A stretch of DNA of 53,736 nt from Phytomonas francai (GCA_001766655.1 MJCC01000008.1:524704-578439), one strand, 5' to 3'; numbered from the stretch's first letter, positions 19,239-30,115 are shown. A program made the numbers and translations. The notes: generated by a model from the letters alone, not told the origin.

Positions 19239-20405
19239 ATGTCCCCCCTCCCAAAAAAAGAAAATATTCTTTTTTTGTTACCTATATTTATTTTATAAAT
19301 TTTCTAATTAATTGCATCTGTCAAACAAATAAACGAAAAAGCTTAAAAATTAATGAATTGAATGCACAATATACTTACCTAAGTAAATATTATATATATA
19401 TATATATATATATGGTCAAGATAGCAAGCAAAAGGTATGAAAAGATCATTATACAAGTGTATTCCTGTGATTGGATATAAATCGGGCAACATACTAACCC
19501 TTATTTCTGTCACCAAGCATAAAAACTAATCCAGAATGACAGTTGTGCTAATAGTAAAAGTTTACTCCTTTTTACATTTTATTGGAAAATTGTATTATTA
19601 TTAACAACAGTCGAAATACAAAAGCGCATTTGACAATACTTTACCGTGTCATGGCTTTAGAATCACCAATATTATAAAACACGCGAATATGGTAAACATG
19701 ACCAAAACGTATACATTGTTTATCTAATAACTGAATAGCAAAGATTCAATCAAGATCTGATATGGATATAGACTATCATTCCCTAGTTACTGTTGCTTCA
19801 TGAAAAACAACAACTGCACACCTTTATATTCGTATACATTTTTCTTTATTATTTTCCCCTTGGCCTCTGTTGTAGTGGAAGAAAATATCAATAGACTCTC
19901 TTTTAAAAAGATGCACATATCAAATATTAAACACAAGTAAACCAATACATGTTAATTCATTTTATTTGTTAGAAAAAATCGAGGTCTGATTCCAGGAAAA
20001 AAAAGCACAGTAAAAACTTCTTGTAGAAGTTATTTTCTTTTGGTTGTAGTCTGCAAGAACACAAAAAAAGGTGAGGAAAACTTATCAAATTGTTTACCGG
20101 ATAATCTGATAAAAATATTCTGTAAAAAAAAATGTTATTAAAACTAGATCTAAGTTATTTAAAAAAAATTATAGGAAAAATCCTTTCAGGCAAGTGTTAA
20201 TTTGATTCCTCACATCTTTCTAATTTTTTTTTTAGTAACATAAGCATGGCACTTACCCTAATTTTTACTCTAAAAAGCATTCTGTTCACATTCGATTGCT
20301 AGTTTCCCTATTGCAGATTGGTGTATATTGTCTCTTCGTTTACGCGCATGAACAAGTAAAAAAGAATAGTTGACGGGTATTCCCAATACTTTATGCGCTG
20401 CAACT
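19239..20405. other. long AT-rich intergenic region
   Basis: No gene, tRNA or other structured element is seen on either strand. It is strongly AT-rich with a (TA)n tract at 19388-19413 and many A/T homopolymers. It contains the 3' UTR of the 1749-aa gene. Confidence 0.6.
19388..19413. repeat. (TA)n microsatellite
   Basis: Uninterrupted alternating TA run of about 26 bases. Confidence 0.9.
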
Positions 20406-23400
20406 CTACGTTTGATGGCGTCCGGTCTGAGGCGATCCCGAATGCGGTACGGTCGAGTTCATAAACATGGGAAAAGGCATGACATTCATGCCTAAGGGAG
20501 GAGCCACTCCAAGTGCTCCGGAAGGATTCCGAGGCACTCTCATCGAGCCTGTAAAACATGGCGCGGGCATTGGGTGGACAACCCGCACGAGGCCCATTCG
20601 CCCATCCGGCATAGGAACCGCCATGAGCTGATTTGGCTGGGCTGGAATCAGTCGCACCGAGCCCACGTCCTGCTGCTCCATCGACGGCGCAGATTGGTAT
20701 AGCGGCTGAAGTTGTAGGGGTGTCATTTGCTGCTGTACTAACGTGTTGCGGTACTGGGGATTGGAGAGAAACACGCCTGGCATAGGGCTCATCATCGGCA
20801 TTGGATTCTGCATCGGCAAATCCCCTCTCCCAAACCCGGGCTGCAAGGCCTCCGGTTTGCTGTTGAAGCCACACTCCTGGCTACTCGATGAGGCCTTTCT
20901 GGGACGCTCGGGGTGGGGTCGTGGGGAGAACATAAGAGACGACTGCGCATCACCTCCGCTGTTAGGAGCCCCTGAACTGCCCCTGCAGCGCATTTCCTCC
21001 GTAGATGAGTAAAGGCCGAAGGGGGAATTGACGCCGAAATTCGGATTCGATTGCGCCCGCTCAAATATTGAGAGCGAAGTGTGCGAAGCGGGTAGGTTGC
21101 CAGTGCAGCCGTGTTGATCCGTATGACCGATACGTTGAGATCCCTCTCCAGGAGCTGGCCCTGGTGAGGACAGCTGAAGACTCTCTGAGTTTATAACAGA
21201 CCACTCATTTATAGTGAGGGGGCAGGAGCTGCCTGAATTCAAGTAGTTCGCATTTCTGGGTGTCTCGAAGGCAGGATTGGTCTCCGTTGGGCCCACTCGC
21301 TGTGCGACCACTCCAACAGGGGACTGCTTTTGCTGCTGATCCAACTCCGTAGAAAACAGGTAGTCCGGGCCGCTGAAAAAGGGAATAGAATCGCTACCTG
21401 AAAACACTTCTTTAGACTCGAAATTGTTCTTGGGGGTCATTCTCGCGACCGCAGACAATAGCTCAGCAATACTTTCTCCGTTGTTAAAATTCAAATCGAG
21501 TTCATCGTCAGATGAGGCATCAGTTGCGCACGCCGGTTTCCCCCATTCCGCCAGGTCACACTCGTTTACCTTAACAGGAGTTCTCTGATCGGAGGTGACA
21601 AAATATAGATCGTCTTTTTCGTTATGACTCTCAAAAAAGTTCTGAAATAGATTCCCTGAGGATCCCCCAGAGTGCTTCTGATTTGGTGGCGCGACAATTT
21701 GAGCTTCGGAATCGAGAAAGGAGGAAGGGGTGTGGTTCAAGGTATCCCTCGTCTTCGTCATTTCAGTCGTAGTAGTTCCGTGGCTATTTCGTTGCATTGA
21801 TAAAGAGGAAAACGGTGACGCCTGCGAAATCGGCTGATTGTTGCCCACAGCAAGTATGGAGGGTCGCGCCCCTGATAGCGCGGGTGCTGTGGTGTTATCG
21901 AAGACATCACACAACGGATCTGCACGATCTGCTGAAAAAAAGATCGTTTCCTGGGGTAGAGAATAATTACCGTGTTTGTTCGCCGAAAGGGGTTCTCCTA
22001 TGGGAGCCTCATTGCGGCTAATAGGCTTCACGCTGAGTTTGGCAGTGGGAAGAATCGGACTCAATAACTGGTCTGTTTTGGAGGTCTGGTCTAGTTGATT
22101 AGCCACTGCTGGCGTGGGCTTCACTCCGGTTTGGGTAGGGGCGGCGACAGCGGCGGTTGGAGTTGCACGGGGCTTCTCAGACCTGAACGGAGTGGGAGTA
22201 CTGTATAGTCCACCGCCGAGCTTCGGGTTCGTGGGATGTTGGCTCGGCTGGAGTGCAGGCGACTTCACTTTGTCCTTGGAGGAGTGCGCGATTTGACCGT
22301 GTTCGGCCGGTCTACTGGGTGGACCCGAGGTCTTGAGTTTAGAGCCAGGCGGCAATGGTTTCGGTGGGTCTCCCTCTACACAAGGGGTCACACTTTGTAT
22401 TTGTCTTTTGTCCTGCTCTTTTGTCTGCCTGTCCCTTTCATTTAACTTTGAACCCACGCATTGTGATTTCTTTTGCTCATGATCCTTAGACTGCTTCTGC
22501 GGAGGCAGTTGCGTTTGTCTCTGTTCCACAACCTCCGATTGCTTCCCCCGCTTCGTGTCCGACTTATTCTTACGGCTCTCAACTATCACAATGTGAACCT
22601 CATTTTTTTTACTCTTAATTTCCCCAGGGCCATTCCGAGATTGGCCGCTCAGGCTGCTCTGATGGCTACTGAGTAATAAAACAGATTCAACACTTTGTGT
22701 AGAAGCAACCCTTGATAACGCGCGATGGAGCGGCTTCGAAAGCGATTTGTCGCTCATGGTGCTGTTCAGCACATCCTCTGTGGGACGCTGAGCGTCCTCA
22801 ACCTGATCAGCTAAATTCACGCTCTGCCCTAAATGTGGCTCAACCCCTTCCATTTTAGGGTGGTTAAGTGGGGAAGAAAAGGAAGTGATGGTATCGCCCA
22901 AAGATGTATCCCCGCCCATGTCAGTCGATCTATTCGGTAAATTTCGTCTACTGGGATCTTCGCTAGTTGATATGAGCTCGTCAGTCTTTTCTTCCTGACG
23001 CTCAGAGATAGTTTTCCCAACATTGAAGCAGCTCAAAGTCTCTTTGACATCAACTTCTGTATTTTCCATCGAGACGTTAGGATCCGACTGCTTTGTCGTA
23101 TGGGATAACGCTGAATTGTGCAAATCCAATGAATCACATGGCTCGGATTTCGATTCGCCTTGATCCAGCTCTTTTTCTGCTTTCGTCTCTGCTTTCTGAG
23201 AGGTAGTTAGTGGTTCAGAAACAGCGAAGCTGCCTACTGAGCCACCTGAGTCGACATCATAGACAGTGGTGGGGATCTCGCAACCGTTTCCAAAGGACTC
23301 CAGCCTAAGCGTGTCATTTACATCAACCACTTCCGCAATGGAGCTCGGTCTGTACGAGTCGGATATCGAGGAGTTCTTAAGCGTCAGGTGACTTTCCAGA

Positions 23401-25655
23401 AGCGCACCCTGTGTCAATTTGGCGGCGGTATCTTCTCTGTCCTCAGTACTGAAAGACCCGGGACTGTGCAAGGGATTCGTGTTGTGGGATCTACGCGAGG
23501 TCACTTTCCCGTTTAACGAATTATGCGAACTCACGAGAAAGCTATCCTCTATTTTCGCCTTCCTAGACAGCGGCAAAGGAGTGTCATTCAAAGAGAGAGG
23601 GTCACTGGCATAAACAGTACTCTTTTCATCCCCAATATTTGATGTTCTCGATGCTACAGAGGGTTTGCTGCTCGCTCCCGAAGGATTTGATTTGCATTGC
23701 ATATGCCGCAACACCGCGGGCACTGGAACCACCCCCGGGGTGCTCTTGGGTGCACGACCTGACGTAAAGGAGGAGAGAAGACCCCGAATTTTCTCCAAGC
23801 GTTCCCTGATACTTTTCCTATCCATGTGTCCGCAGCGTCGGGATGTGTCAGCTTTTTGGTGAGCATCTCTGCGCTCTTTCCCTGAGTCACTCCTTCGGTT
23901 TACAAGGGCAAAGAAACACACAGTCCCCAACGCAATAAGATTTTCGTCGAAAAAAGGTGCGCAACCTCGTGAAAATTCGAAGCCTTCCAGAAATTTAGTG
24001 GAATAACTCTTGAGCTTATGTAGGATCAAGCCATATTTCGGATTAAAAGTATCGGTACGCTTTTGGTCGACTCGTGTGGAACATGGGAAGTAGAGAAACT
24101 CAAACCCCGTTAATAGTGTGGATAAACACACATAAAATTCTGAAGATAGGACGTATTCCATTTTCTCGATACGTTTGTAAACCATAAAAAGTATTATCAG
24201 TGCTGTCCGCATCATGCGCGAGAGTACCTGGGTTTCATTGAATGGGACCATCAGCCGCAACCACAGAAGAGTAGCCAAATACACAAAGAATTCTGCAGAC
24301 GTGCTAAAAAAATTACTGTTCTGATTGCTGCCCCGAAAATAACGACTAACGAATACGGGGGCAGCCAATATGAAATAAAATATTGAAAACAATCGCGTGT
24401 TAAGGCTCCACTCACACATCACAATAGTATACCATAAAGCTAGAAATAAGACAGAGTAAAAATCGAACCAATTCTGCCCCCGTGTTGTTGAACGCGAGGA
24501 CGACTTTATTGAAACATAGTTCAACACATATTGTTGGGTGCGCTGCAGGAACCGTAGAAAAGAAATCGTAGAGTCTACAAGCTTCGCACGATACCCCTGA
24601 AACGAAGAAGTGCTTGAAAAGAAACTAGTAAGCAAAAGTGCGAAACTATAGGAAAAGTAAGCATGCTGAGCGTAACTAAACCGAGTTCGGTAGTGATCTG
24701 TGTTCAGGATCACCTCTGGTGCTTGTTGAAAGATCAGAAGCGTTGCCGAAAGTACCACGACAACCGACAGCGACATCATGCTTGTGAAGTCGGCCCATTG
24801 CATCGTATTAGCGAAGAAAAGACATAGCACCAACCGTCGGAGGAAAAGCGAATCCAAAAATAAAAACGCCGCGATAAAGTAGATCCCCATCTCATAGAAA
24901 AAGACTGTCGGTGTAGAAAACGAGAGGTAGTTCGATCGGGAAGTGCGATTTGCGCGAGCGTTCAAATTGGGAAACGCAAAGCTACCGGATTTTGCGGTTG
25001 GAAGGAGCGCGGAGGGCAGGGGGGCCGCCACGACGCCGGGCACCCCTTTCAGCCGCCGCGCCGCCGACGCATTCGACGTCGGGGCCTGCGAAGAGGCGCC
25101 GTGCGGGCCCCCATTGCCGTTTCCCTCATTCACGACCTCCCCATCGCCGCCGCTCGAGGAGGTCGGCTGCCAGAACTTCGAATCCCTGGAGAAGATCATA
25201 TACCGCGCGGTCGCCACGGAGGTCTCCACGACGATCGGGCTGATCCCCGTGTACCCCAGGACGTTTCGCCAATTCACTAAAATGGCGGCAACCCATGAGA
25301 AAAACATCAAAAGACGCCACACCCACGGCGACTGCATCGCCGTCGAGACGTGGTAGGAGAGGCTCGCCTTCCAGGATTGCGGACTCGCGAGGGATAGCGG
25401 CGGCCTGGGGTGCGAAAGCAGCGCGATAAACCCCCAAAGGCGGGATACCACCTCGGAAAAAAAGTCCATCTCCTCGGGTTCATCGACGTCCTCGGCTGGA
25501 TGGGATGATGGGATCTTTCTAGAATCGTCCTCGGATGCCTCCTCGTCACCACTAGAAAAAGCGGGCGAAAAGGCAGCAAGCTTAAGATCTATAGTTTGAT
25601 GCCGAGAAGATGAGTTAAGTTGGCTCTGCCTTCCGATCCGCTTATCTTTTCGCAT
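20406..25655 (-). CDS. 1749-aa multi-pass membrane protein with long disordered C-terminal tail
   Basis: I do not recognise the family. Residues 1-75 are polar and acidic. Roughly 65-590 contain about ten hydrophobic spans, for example 'WVWRLLMFFSWVAAILV', 'YEMGIYFIAAFLFLDSLFL', 'SLSVVVVLSATLLIF', 'YSVLFLALWYTIVMC' and 'AEFFVYLATLLWLRLMV'. A Gly/Asn/Ser linker interrupts them at about 165-245. From about 590 to the end the sequence is Ser/Thr/Pro/Gln-rich low complexity without recognisable domains, ending in a Met/Pro/Gln-rich section. The topology suggests an endomembrane or plasma-membrane protein with a large cytosolic tail. The longer frame to 25736 has no ATG. The ATG at 25655 follows a TTTGATTTCTTCATTCAG acceptor. 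Stop TAG. Confidence 0.75.
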   Translation of the reverse strand: MRKDKRIGRQSQLNSSSRHQTIDLKLAAFSPAFSSGDEEASEDDSRKIPSSHPAEDVDEPEEMDFFSEVVSRLWGFIALLSHPRPPLSLASPQSWKASLSYHVSTAMQSPWVWRLLMFFSWVAAILVNWRNVLGYTGISPIVVETSVATARYMIFSRDSKFWQPTSSSGGDGEVVNEGNGNGGPHGASSQAPTSNASAARRLKGVPGVVAAPLPSALLPTAKSGSFAFPNLNARANRTSRSNYLSFSTPTVFFYEMGIYFIAAFLFLDSLFLRRLVLCLFFANTMQWADFTSMMSLSVVVVLSATLLIFQQAPEVILNTDHYRTRFSYAQHAYFSYSFALLLTSFFSSTSSFQGYRAKLVDSTISFLRFLQRTQQYVLNYVSIKSSSRSTTRGQNWFDFYSVLFLALWYTIVMCEWSLNTRLFSIFYFILAAPVFVSRYFRGSNQNSNFFSTSAEFFVYLATLLWLRLMVPFNETQVLSRMMRTALIILFMVYKRIEKMEYVLSSEFYVCLSTLLTGFEFLYFPCSTRVDQKRTDTFNPKYGLILHKLKSYSTKFLEGFEFSRGCAPFFDENLIALGTVCFFALVNRRSDSGKERRDAHQKADTSRRCGHMDRKSIRERLEKIRGLLSSFTSGRAPKSTPGVVPVPAVLRHMQCKSNPSGASSKPSVASRTSNIGDEKSTVYASDPLSLNDTPLPLSRKAKIEDSFLVSSHNSLNGKVTSRRSHNTNPLHSPGSFSTEDREDTAAKLTQGALLESHLTLKNSSISDSYRPSSIAEVVDVNDTLRLESFGNGCEIPTTVYDVDSGGSVGSFAVSEPLTTSQKAETKAEKELDQGESKSEPCDSLDLHNSALSHTTKQSDPNVSMENTEVDVKETLSCFNVGKTISERQEEKTDELISTSEDPSRRNLPNRSTDMGGDTSLGDTITSFSSPLNHPKMEGVEPHLGQSVNLADQVEDAQRPTEDVLNSTMSDKSLSKPLHRALSRVASTQSVESVLLLSSHQSSLSGQSRNGPGEIKSKKNEVHIVIVESRKNKSDTKRGKQSEVVEQRQTQLPPQKQSKDHEQKKSQCVGSKLNERDRQTKEQDKRQIQSVTPCVEGDPPKPLPPGSKLKTSGPPSRPAEHGQIAHSSKDKVKSPALQPSQHPTNPKLGGGLYSTPTPFRSEKPRATPTAAVAAPTQTGVKPTPAVANQLDQTSKTDQLLSPILPTAKLSVKPISRNEAPIGEPLSANKHGNYSLPQETIFFSADRADPLCDVFDNTTAPALSGARPSILAVGNNQPISQASPFSSLSMQRNSHGTTTTEMTKTRDTLNHTPSSFLDSEAQIVAPPNQKHSGGSSGNLFQNFFESHNEKDDLYFVTSDQRTPVKVNECDLAEWGKPACATDASSDDELDLNFNNGESIAELLSAVARMTPKNNFESKEVFSGSDSIPFFSGPDYLFSTELDQQQKQSPVGVVAQRVGPTETNPAFETPRNANYLNSGSSCPLTINEWSVINSESLQLSSPGPAPGEGSQRIGHTDQHGCTGNLPASHTSLSIFERAQSNPNFGVNSPFGLYSSTEEMRCRGSSGAPNSGGDAQSSLMFSPRPHPERPRKASSSSQECGFNSKPEALQPGFGRGDLPMQNPMPMMSPMPGVFLSNPQYRNTLVQQQMTPLQLQPLYQSAPSMEQQDVGSVRLIPAQPNQLMAVPMPDGRMGLVRVVHPMPAPCFTGSMRVPRNPSGALGVAPPLGMNVMPFPMFMNSTVPHSGSPQTGRHQT

Positions 25656-25846
25656 TGATAAATACTCTTTAGCTCTGTTCTGAATTCTGAATGAAGAAAT
25701 CAAACCAGTACAGGAAATTGAAACGCCTATGGTCACCAGATCTGAGAAACTTCCCCTGATTACTAGATGTTTTCCCAGTGATTTCGAAAAAGAAGCAAGC
25801 CCAAGGTAAAGTGCAAAATACGAAAAAGTTTCTGAAAGTAAATGTC

Positions 25847-25881
<35 letters not shown>

Positions 25882-26797
25882 GATTGATTGGTGAGATAAA
25901 AAGAAAAATAGAAGGGAGGAGGGAGGCTCCTTTCTATAAGTTTTTCGTATGATTACTCCCCCTGTAAGATTGGAATTACGGCTATTTTACTAAATATATA
26001 TATATATCTAGGGCCTCACTAAAAGTTCAGTAAGTATTGTAAAACACGTATTGGTTTTTAGCTCAAAATGAGAAAAGAAGACAACAACGACTTTGTGAGT
26101 AAAACAATAATAATAAAAGGGAAAAAATTATGATGTGGTGAGCAAAAAAAAAGTCGCAAAACGCTTCTCGAAGTCGAAAAAGAAAAATGTAATATTGGAA
26201 AGAAAAAGTAGAGACAAAACTATAAAAAAATCTTTGTCGTGCAAGAGTTTTAATTCTTGGATAATTGAGCCAGCTTGCTTTATATAAATTTTATAACTAT
26301 TTATATATAATATGATATTATACGTATATAGATATATAAATATGCAAATACTTATTTTCCCTTATTATAAGCCCAGGGGGAAAAAAAATGCGGATCAATT
26401 TTCTTTTTATAGAAAAACTATTCGAAAGTTTGATCAGGCTAGCTCAGACAGAGGGACTTTCCGTTTCAAACGTTCACTTTTAATGCTTCCTAAAAGAATG
26501 TATAAGATGTAAACAATAAAGAACTTTATTCATACTGCACAAAAATGGAAAACCTCAACAGAACGGAAAGAAAGAGTGTGATCGATAAAGGGACAATAAT
26601 TTTAGTAATAACAGGAAGAATTGAACAGGTAAGGTAGTCTCCAGTGTTGAAATTTCCTCTTTTTTCCTCGCCACAATATTATTTCTCTAAAAAAAAAGAG
26701 AGACATAAGAAAAATATGAAAAGAAATTCATAATTTTCTCTCCATTTTCAGTCAAAATTTATCCTTTAGTTCGCTCGCAGAAATCAATATCGTTTTA
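25656..26797. other. long AT-rich intergenic region
   Basis: No convincing gene is seen. It has (TA)n at 25848-25879, a shorter TA run near 25996-26008, and many poly-A stretches. Confidence 0.6.
25848..25879. repeat. (TA)n microsatellite
   Basis: Alternating TA run of about 32 bases between genes. Confidence 0.9.
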
Positions 26798-27109
26798 TTA
26801 GTTTTTTTCCGAATCCAAAGACTCGATGGTCCTCAAAAGATGTTTAATACGATACTCGTGCTTACCTATTTGCACGCGCAGCCGCTCGTTCTCCTCCAAT
26901 AACTCGTCGCGTTGGGCTCGAATTAGCTCACACTCCTCTCGATCCTCATGCAAAAGTTTCAGAAGTTTCTCCAATTTCTCGATTAAAAGGAGTGAATCCG
27001 GAACACCATCCACCGTCTTCACGAGATTCTGAATCGCTTTCTCAGAATCATCAGCCCTTTTTTCGAGGACTGAAATGACTTTCTTGATGCTTTCAGAGTC
27101 TAACTCCAT
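26798..27109 (-). CDS. small coiled-coil protein, 103 aa
   Basis: Not recognised. Starts MELDSESIKKVISVLEKRAD and is helical throughout. A heptad-rich, acidic/basic coiled coil runs from about 45 to 100 (LLIEKLEKLLKLLHEDREE, then RDELLEENERLRVQIGKHEY). No transmembrane segment or Cys motif. An in-frame extension to 27241 has no ATG. The pyrimidine tract ending ACCTCTAG at 27117 lies eight bases upstream of the chosen ATG, so the short form is well supported. It looks like a subunit or adaptor in a larger complex rather than an enzyme. Stop TAA. Confidence 0.7.
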   Translation of the reverse strand: MELDSESIKKVISVLEKRADDSEKAIQNLVKTVDGVPDSLLLIEKLEKLLKLLHEDREECELIRAQRDELLEENERLRVQIGKHEYRIKHLLRTIESLDSEKN

Positions 27110-27752
27110 CGTTCGCCTAGAGGTACGGAAAATTAAATATGCTGAAGTCGTATGGAAAGGGCGCAAAGGATAGCGAAGTAAAGGCGGCGAATTCAAGCGC
27201 CGAAAAGCTAGTCGTGCCACCAAGAATAAATGCGAAGACACTTGGGAAATGAAAGGATAGAATTAATATCAGTAAGGAATATAATCGTTACGTGTACCTT
27301 TCAGGTTAAAATATTAGTCGGGTAAAAACACTTTATAATAATGTAGGCTTCGTTTTATTGTTATTTAGTAAAATAAAAAGGAAAGAAACACTAATAATAA
27401 CACTCTAGCCAAAAGGTACCGAAATTACAAATGGGACATCAAGTCTGTTGAGGGAAAAAGACTCGTTCAAAGCATCAAAAGAGAAACCATCACTAGCAAG
27501 AAAGCAATTCGATGTTGATAGCGCAATACCCGAAGATGCTCAAACAAATTCGCTTTTTTAAGTACGAATTTATTGAATGTAACCTCAAATCTGTAAAAAG
27601 AAAGTTTAAAAACGATGCCAAAGATATGTTCCGAAAGCAAATCAGTAGTCATCATCAATTGTGAGCGAGTGTTTGTTCTCTTTCTGGGACATCCTCAGAC
27701 GAAATAGCCACATCCTTTTTTTTTTTGGTTTGTCTTTCTCTTTTAAAAATGC
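27110..27752. other. intergenic spacer
   Basis: A 62-codon ATG frame (27467-27655, minus) exists, but pyrimidine tracts give it a Leu/Phe-rich composition and I do not accept it. Otherwise nothing is seen. It holds the VPS9 gene 3' UTR and the acceptor of the coiled-coil gene. Confidence 0.5.
27117..27140 (-). promoter_or_regulatory. trans-splice acceptor for the 103-aa gene
   Basis: Sense-strand CATATTTAATTTTCCGTACC followed by TCTAG, with AG at 27118-27117. It lies downstream of the ATG-less extension and fixes the start. Confidence 0.6.
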
Positions 27753-30071
27753 CTAACCCGGCCGTCGCGCGATTACACGCGCCTCCTCGACAATCATGCG
27801 GAGTTCCAACAAGGTCAGCTCGTCAAATGCTTTGTTTTGCACCACCAAAAGATCACGGATGGCGCCTGTCTGTGCGGCTTCGCGATCCGACGCGGCGGGC
27901 TGAGAGGCTCCGGCGAGCGCCGTGGGAGGGCCGATTTCGCCGCCCGCCGGCCTTTCCGGCCCGAAAAAGAGGCGAAATGGCAGCCACGACGGCTGCTCGG
28001 CCGAACGCCGCGGGGGCGGCGGCGTTTCGGTCGGGGACGGAAAAGCGTCCGTCGTCGTTGGATGCCGCGGGCTCGGGTCGAGCGGGGGGGCCGCGGGCTC
28101 GGAGGCGGTCCTCCCCCCGTTTTCTTTGAAGGCGGCCGCCTTTGCCGGGCGGAGAAGGGCGGAGGCCTGCCGGAGGGAGGGGAGGAGGCCGTCCCCGTCG
28201 AGGACCCCCGGCGTCGGGCACCTCGCCGCGAGGCGGCGTAGGGCGCTCTCCCCCCCCTCCCCCGCCTCCTCCTCGCCGTAGCCCATCCAAAACTCCACGG
28301 AGGCGTTTAAGTTGGAGAGCACGTAGCTCTCCTCCGACGAGCACAGGAACTTTCCGCGGTATTTCTCAATAAAATTGACGTTTAGCCAGTAATTGTAGGG
28401 CTGCGCACGCAGCACGAGAAGCATAAAGCAGGGCAAAAAGACATCGGCGCCGATGGCCGGGATCCCGCCAGGGGCGGCCTCGACATCGCCTTTCGGCTCC
28501 TTCCCTTCCAAAGAAGGTTTGGTGGTGGTAGAATCCGACTTGCGCTCGAGGAGCACATTCCCGATGACGAGTGTTAACAATTTGCTAGCGCGCATCGCGC
28601 AGCGTAGCTTATCGCGAGGCGATTTAAAGAAATTCATTCCATCCAACTCAAACATCGCCTGCCCCCACATGTAGTGCTGCTCAACCTCCTGCAAGGCGTC
28701 GAGCTCGACGGCACTCAGCGCGCTCGCGTGTTTGAGTTTTTCCTGAAGATTTTCATTTTTGTGCAAATCGACGGGATTCGTATTGAAAACGCGCAAATAG
28801 AGCCTCGACAGCACAAATTTCTCAAGCCCTTCATGGAGAATCGTAAAACGCGTCGTATCATCGCCGCTTGAGCAGATCTTTTCAACCGCCTCGCAGGTGA
28901 TGTGCATAAAACGGTCATAAATACGGTCTATTTTCGCCGGTGGTGGCTTTCGCTGGACCTCCAAAATAAATCCAGTGATCAGCTTCACCAGTTCGGAGCA
29001 GATCGGTTTGCTCATCAAGTGCTCAAACTCTGGGTAAAAGATCTCGTTGTCCTCCATAACGATTGCTTTGTAATCCATAATACTTTCCTTACTGTACTCG
29101 TGAGTGATCAGGTTGGCGTTTCGGTTCTGTACGGAGTGCGTTTGTTGGCGTGAATTCTCTGAGACGCACGGCGTGAGATCCACTTCAACGACGACGTCGT
29201 CCTCGGAAAGATTATTGTCGGTTTGCGCGTTGGGATTCGTGGCCGTACCCCCCCTCGGCCCCTCACCAGCCGAGGACGAGTTGGGAGAAAAAGGAAGAGG
29301 CGGAAGTACTACCGTCGGGGCCTTTCCTCGCGTTGCGTTCACGACGCGCTGTAATCGTTGGAGTAGGTCCCCCAGCTCCTGCTTGTCCATCAGTGGACGG
29401 TCGATGATGTACATGTGGAGCCTCAAAGGGTGGTGTGGAGCTAGCGAGGAATCGGCTCTGGTAAGGAGCGGGTTCATATCACTGAGCACCGGAACCTCCC
29501 CAAGCCGGCCGAAGCGCTTAACGGCGTCCAACGCGTCCGAAAACTCACCCCGCTGACCCTTAGCGGTTGTAAAACGCGAATTTCCGTCCGAATCGAAGTG
29601 AATGATGTGGAAAAGGAGAAACTCACGTAGGACCTTCCAGATCTCCTCCAACAGAGAATTTTCATCTGTTTGTAAACTCCCCCTCACCACACCTCCTCTG
29701 GGAAATTTGGAAACATTCATAGCTGGTGTGTTTTCACCGTTAGAGTGCGATATAGCAGGCGGCGAGGCCGCATCGAGGGTAAAAGGGGTGCCCGAAAGTG
29801 AATTTGGTACTAATGTTTGTACGGTCTCAGCAGGGCTTTGGAACGGCAAAGAGGCGGTACCCGCCTCGGCAGCTGGTGGAGTCATCCGCAGAAACGCATC
29901 CAAGCCGCATGAAAGCAAGGAGGACTGTTGCGGAACAAGGAGTGCCTCAAAGGGGCCCTTTTCTGTGAAAAGGTTCAATATACCACCAGTTTTTAATGCT
30001 TTAATGAAAACATTATGTGCACACTCATTCGCTCCAATAGTAATTCTATTTGAGACGGAAATGGAGTTCAT
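27753..30071 (-). CDS. VPS9-domain protein, probable Rab5-type GEF
   Basis: 772 aa. VPS9 domains catalyse GDP/GTP exchange on Rab5/Rab21-type GTPases in early endosomal traffic. After a low-complexity N-terminal half, residues about 345-470 form the helical bundle that precedes VPS9 domains. The VPS9 core is at about 485-595: 'SPRDKLRCAMRASKLLTLVIG', a charged insert (about 510-535), 'GADVFLPCFMLLVLRAQP' with the conserved Asp and Pro, 'NVNFIEKYRG', and 'EESYVLSNLNASVEFW' with the conserved Tyr. The C-terminal tail is GC-rich, Pro/Ala/Gly-rich and probably disordered. No FYVE, SH2 or RA domain is seen. The ATG at 30071 follows CACATTTTTTAG (30085). After the TAG stop the same frame stays open for 36 codons, which is not significant by itself. 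Confidence 0.92.
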   Translation of the reverse strand: MNSISVSNRITIGANECAHNVFIKALKTGGILNLFTEKGPFEALLVPQQSSLLSCGLDAFLRMTPPAAEAGTASLPFQSPAETVQTLVPNSLSGTPFTLDAASPPAISHSNGENTPAMNVSKFPRGGVVRGSLQTDENSLLEEIWKVLREFLLFHIIHFDSDGNSRFTTAKGQRGEFSDALDAVKRFGRLGEVPVLSDMNPLLTRADSSLAPHHPLRLHMYIIDRPLMDKQELGDLLQRLQRVVNATRGKAPTVVLPPLPFSPNSSSAGEGPRGGTATNPNAQTDNNLSEDDVVVEVDLTPCVSENSRQQTHSVQNRNANLITHEYSKESIMDYKAIVMEDNEIFYPEFEHLMSKPICSELVKLITGFILEVQRKPPPAKIDRIYDRFMHITCEAVEKICSSGDDTTRFTILHEGLEKFVLSRLYLRVFNTNPVDLHKNENLQEKLKHASALSAVELDALQEVEQHYMWGQAMFELDGMNFFKSPRDKLRCAMRASKLLTLVIGNVLLERKSDSTTTKPSLEGKEPKGDVEAAPGGIPAIGADVFLPCFMLLVLRAQPYNYWLNVNFIEKYRGKFLCSSEESYVLSNLNASVEFWMGYGEEEAGEGGESALRRLAARCPTPGVLDGDGLLPSLRQASALLRPAKAAAFKENGGRTASEPAAPPLDPSPRHPTTTDAFPSPTETPPPPRRSAEQPSWLPFRLFFGPERPAGGEIGPPTALAGASQPAASDREAAQTGAIRDLLVVQNKAFDELTLLELRMIVEEARVIARRPG

Positions 30072-30084
30072 GCGCCCAGTGAAA

Positions 30085-30115
30085 CTAAAAAATGTGAGCA
30101 ACAGTAATAAAGTAA
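30085..30115 (-). promoter_or_regulatory. trans-splice acceptor for the VPS9 gene
   Basis: Sense-strand CTCACATTTTTTAG with AG at 30086-30085, 13 bases upstream of the ATG. Confidence 0.6.

Noticed and set aside
27467..27655. 62-codon minus-strand ATG frame
   Set aside because: It is Phe/Leu-rich because of pyrimidine tracts and holds a splice-acceptor-like sequence in its middle, so it is more likely untranslated sequence.
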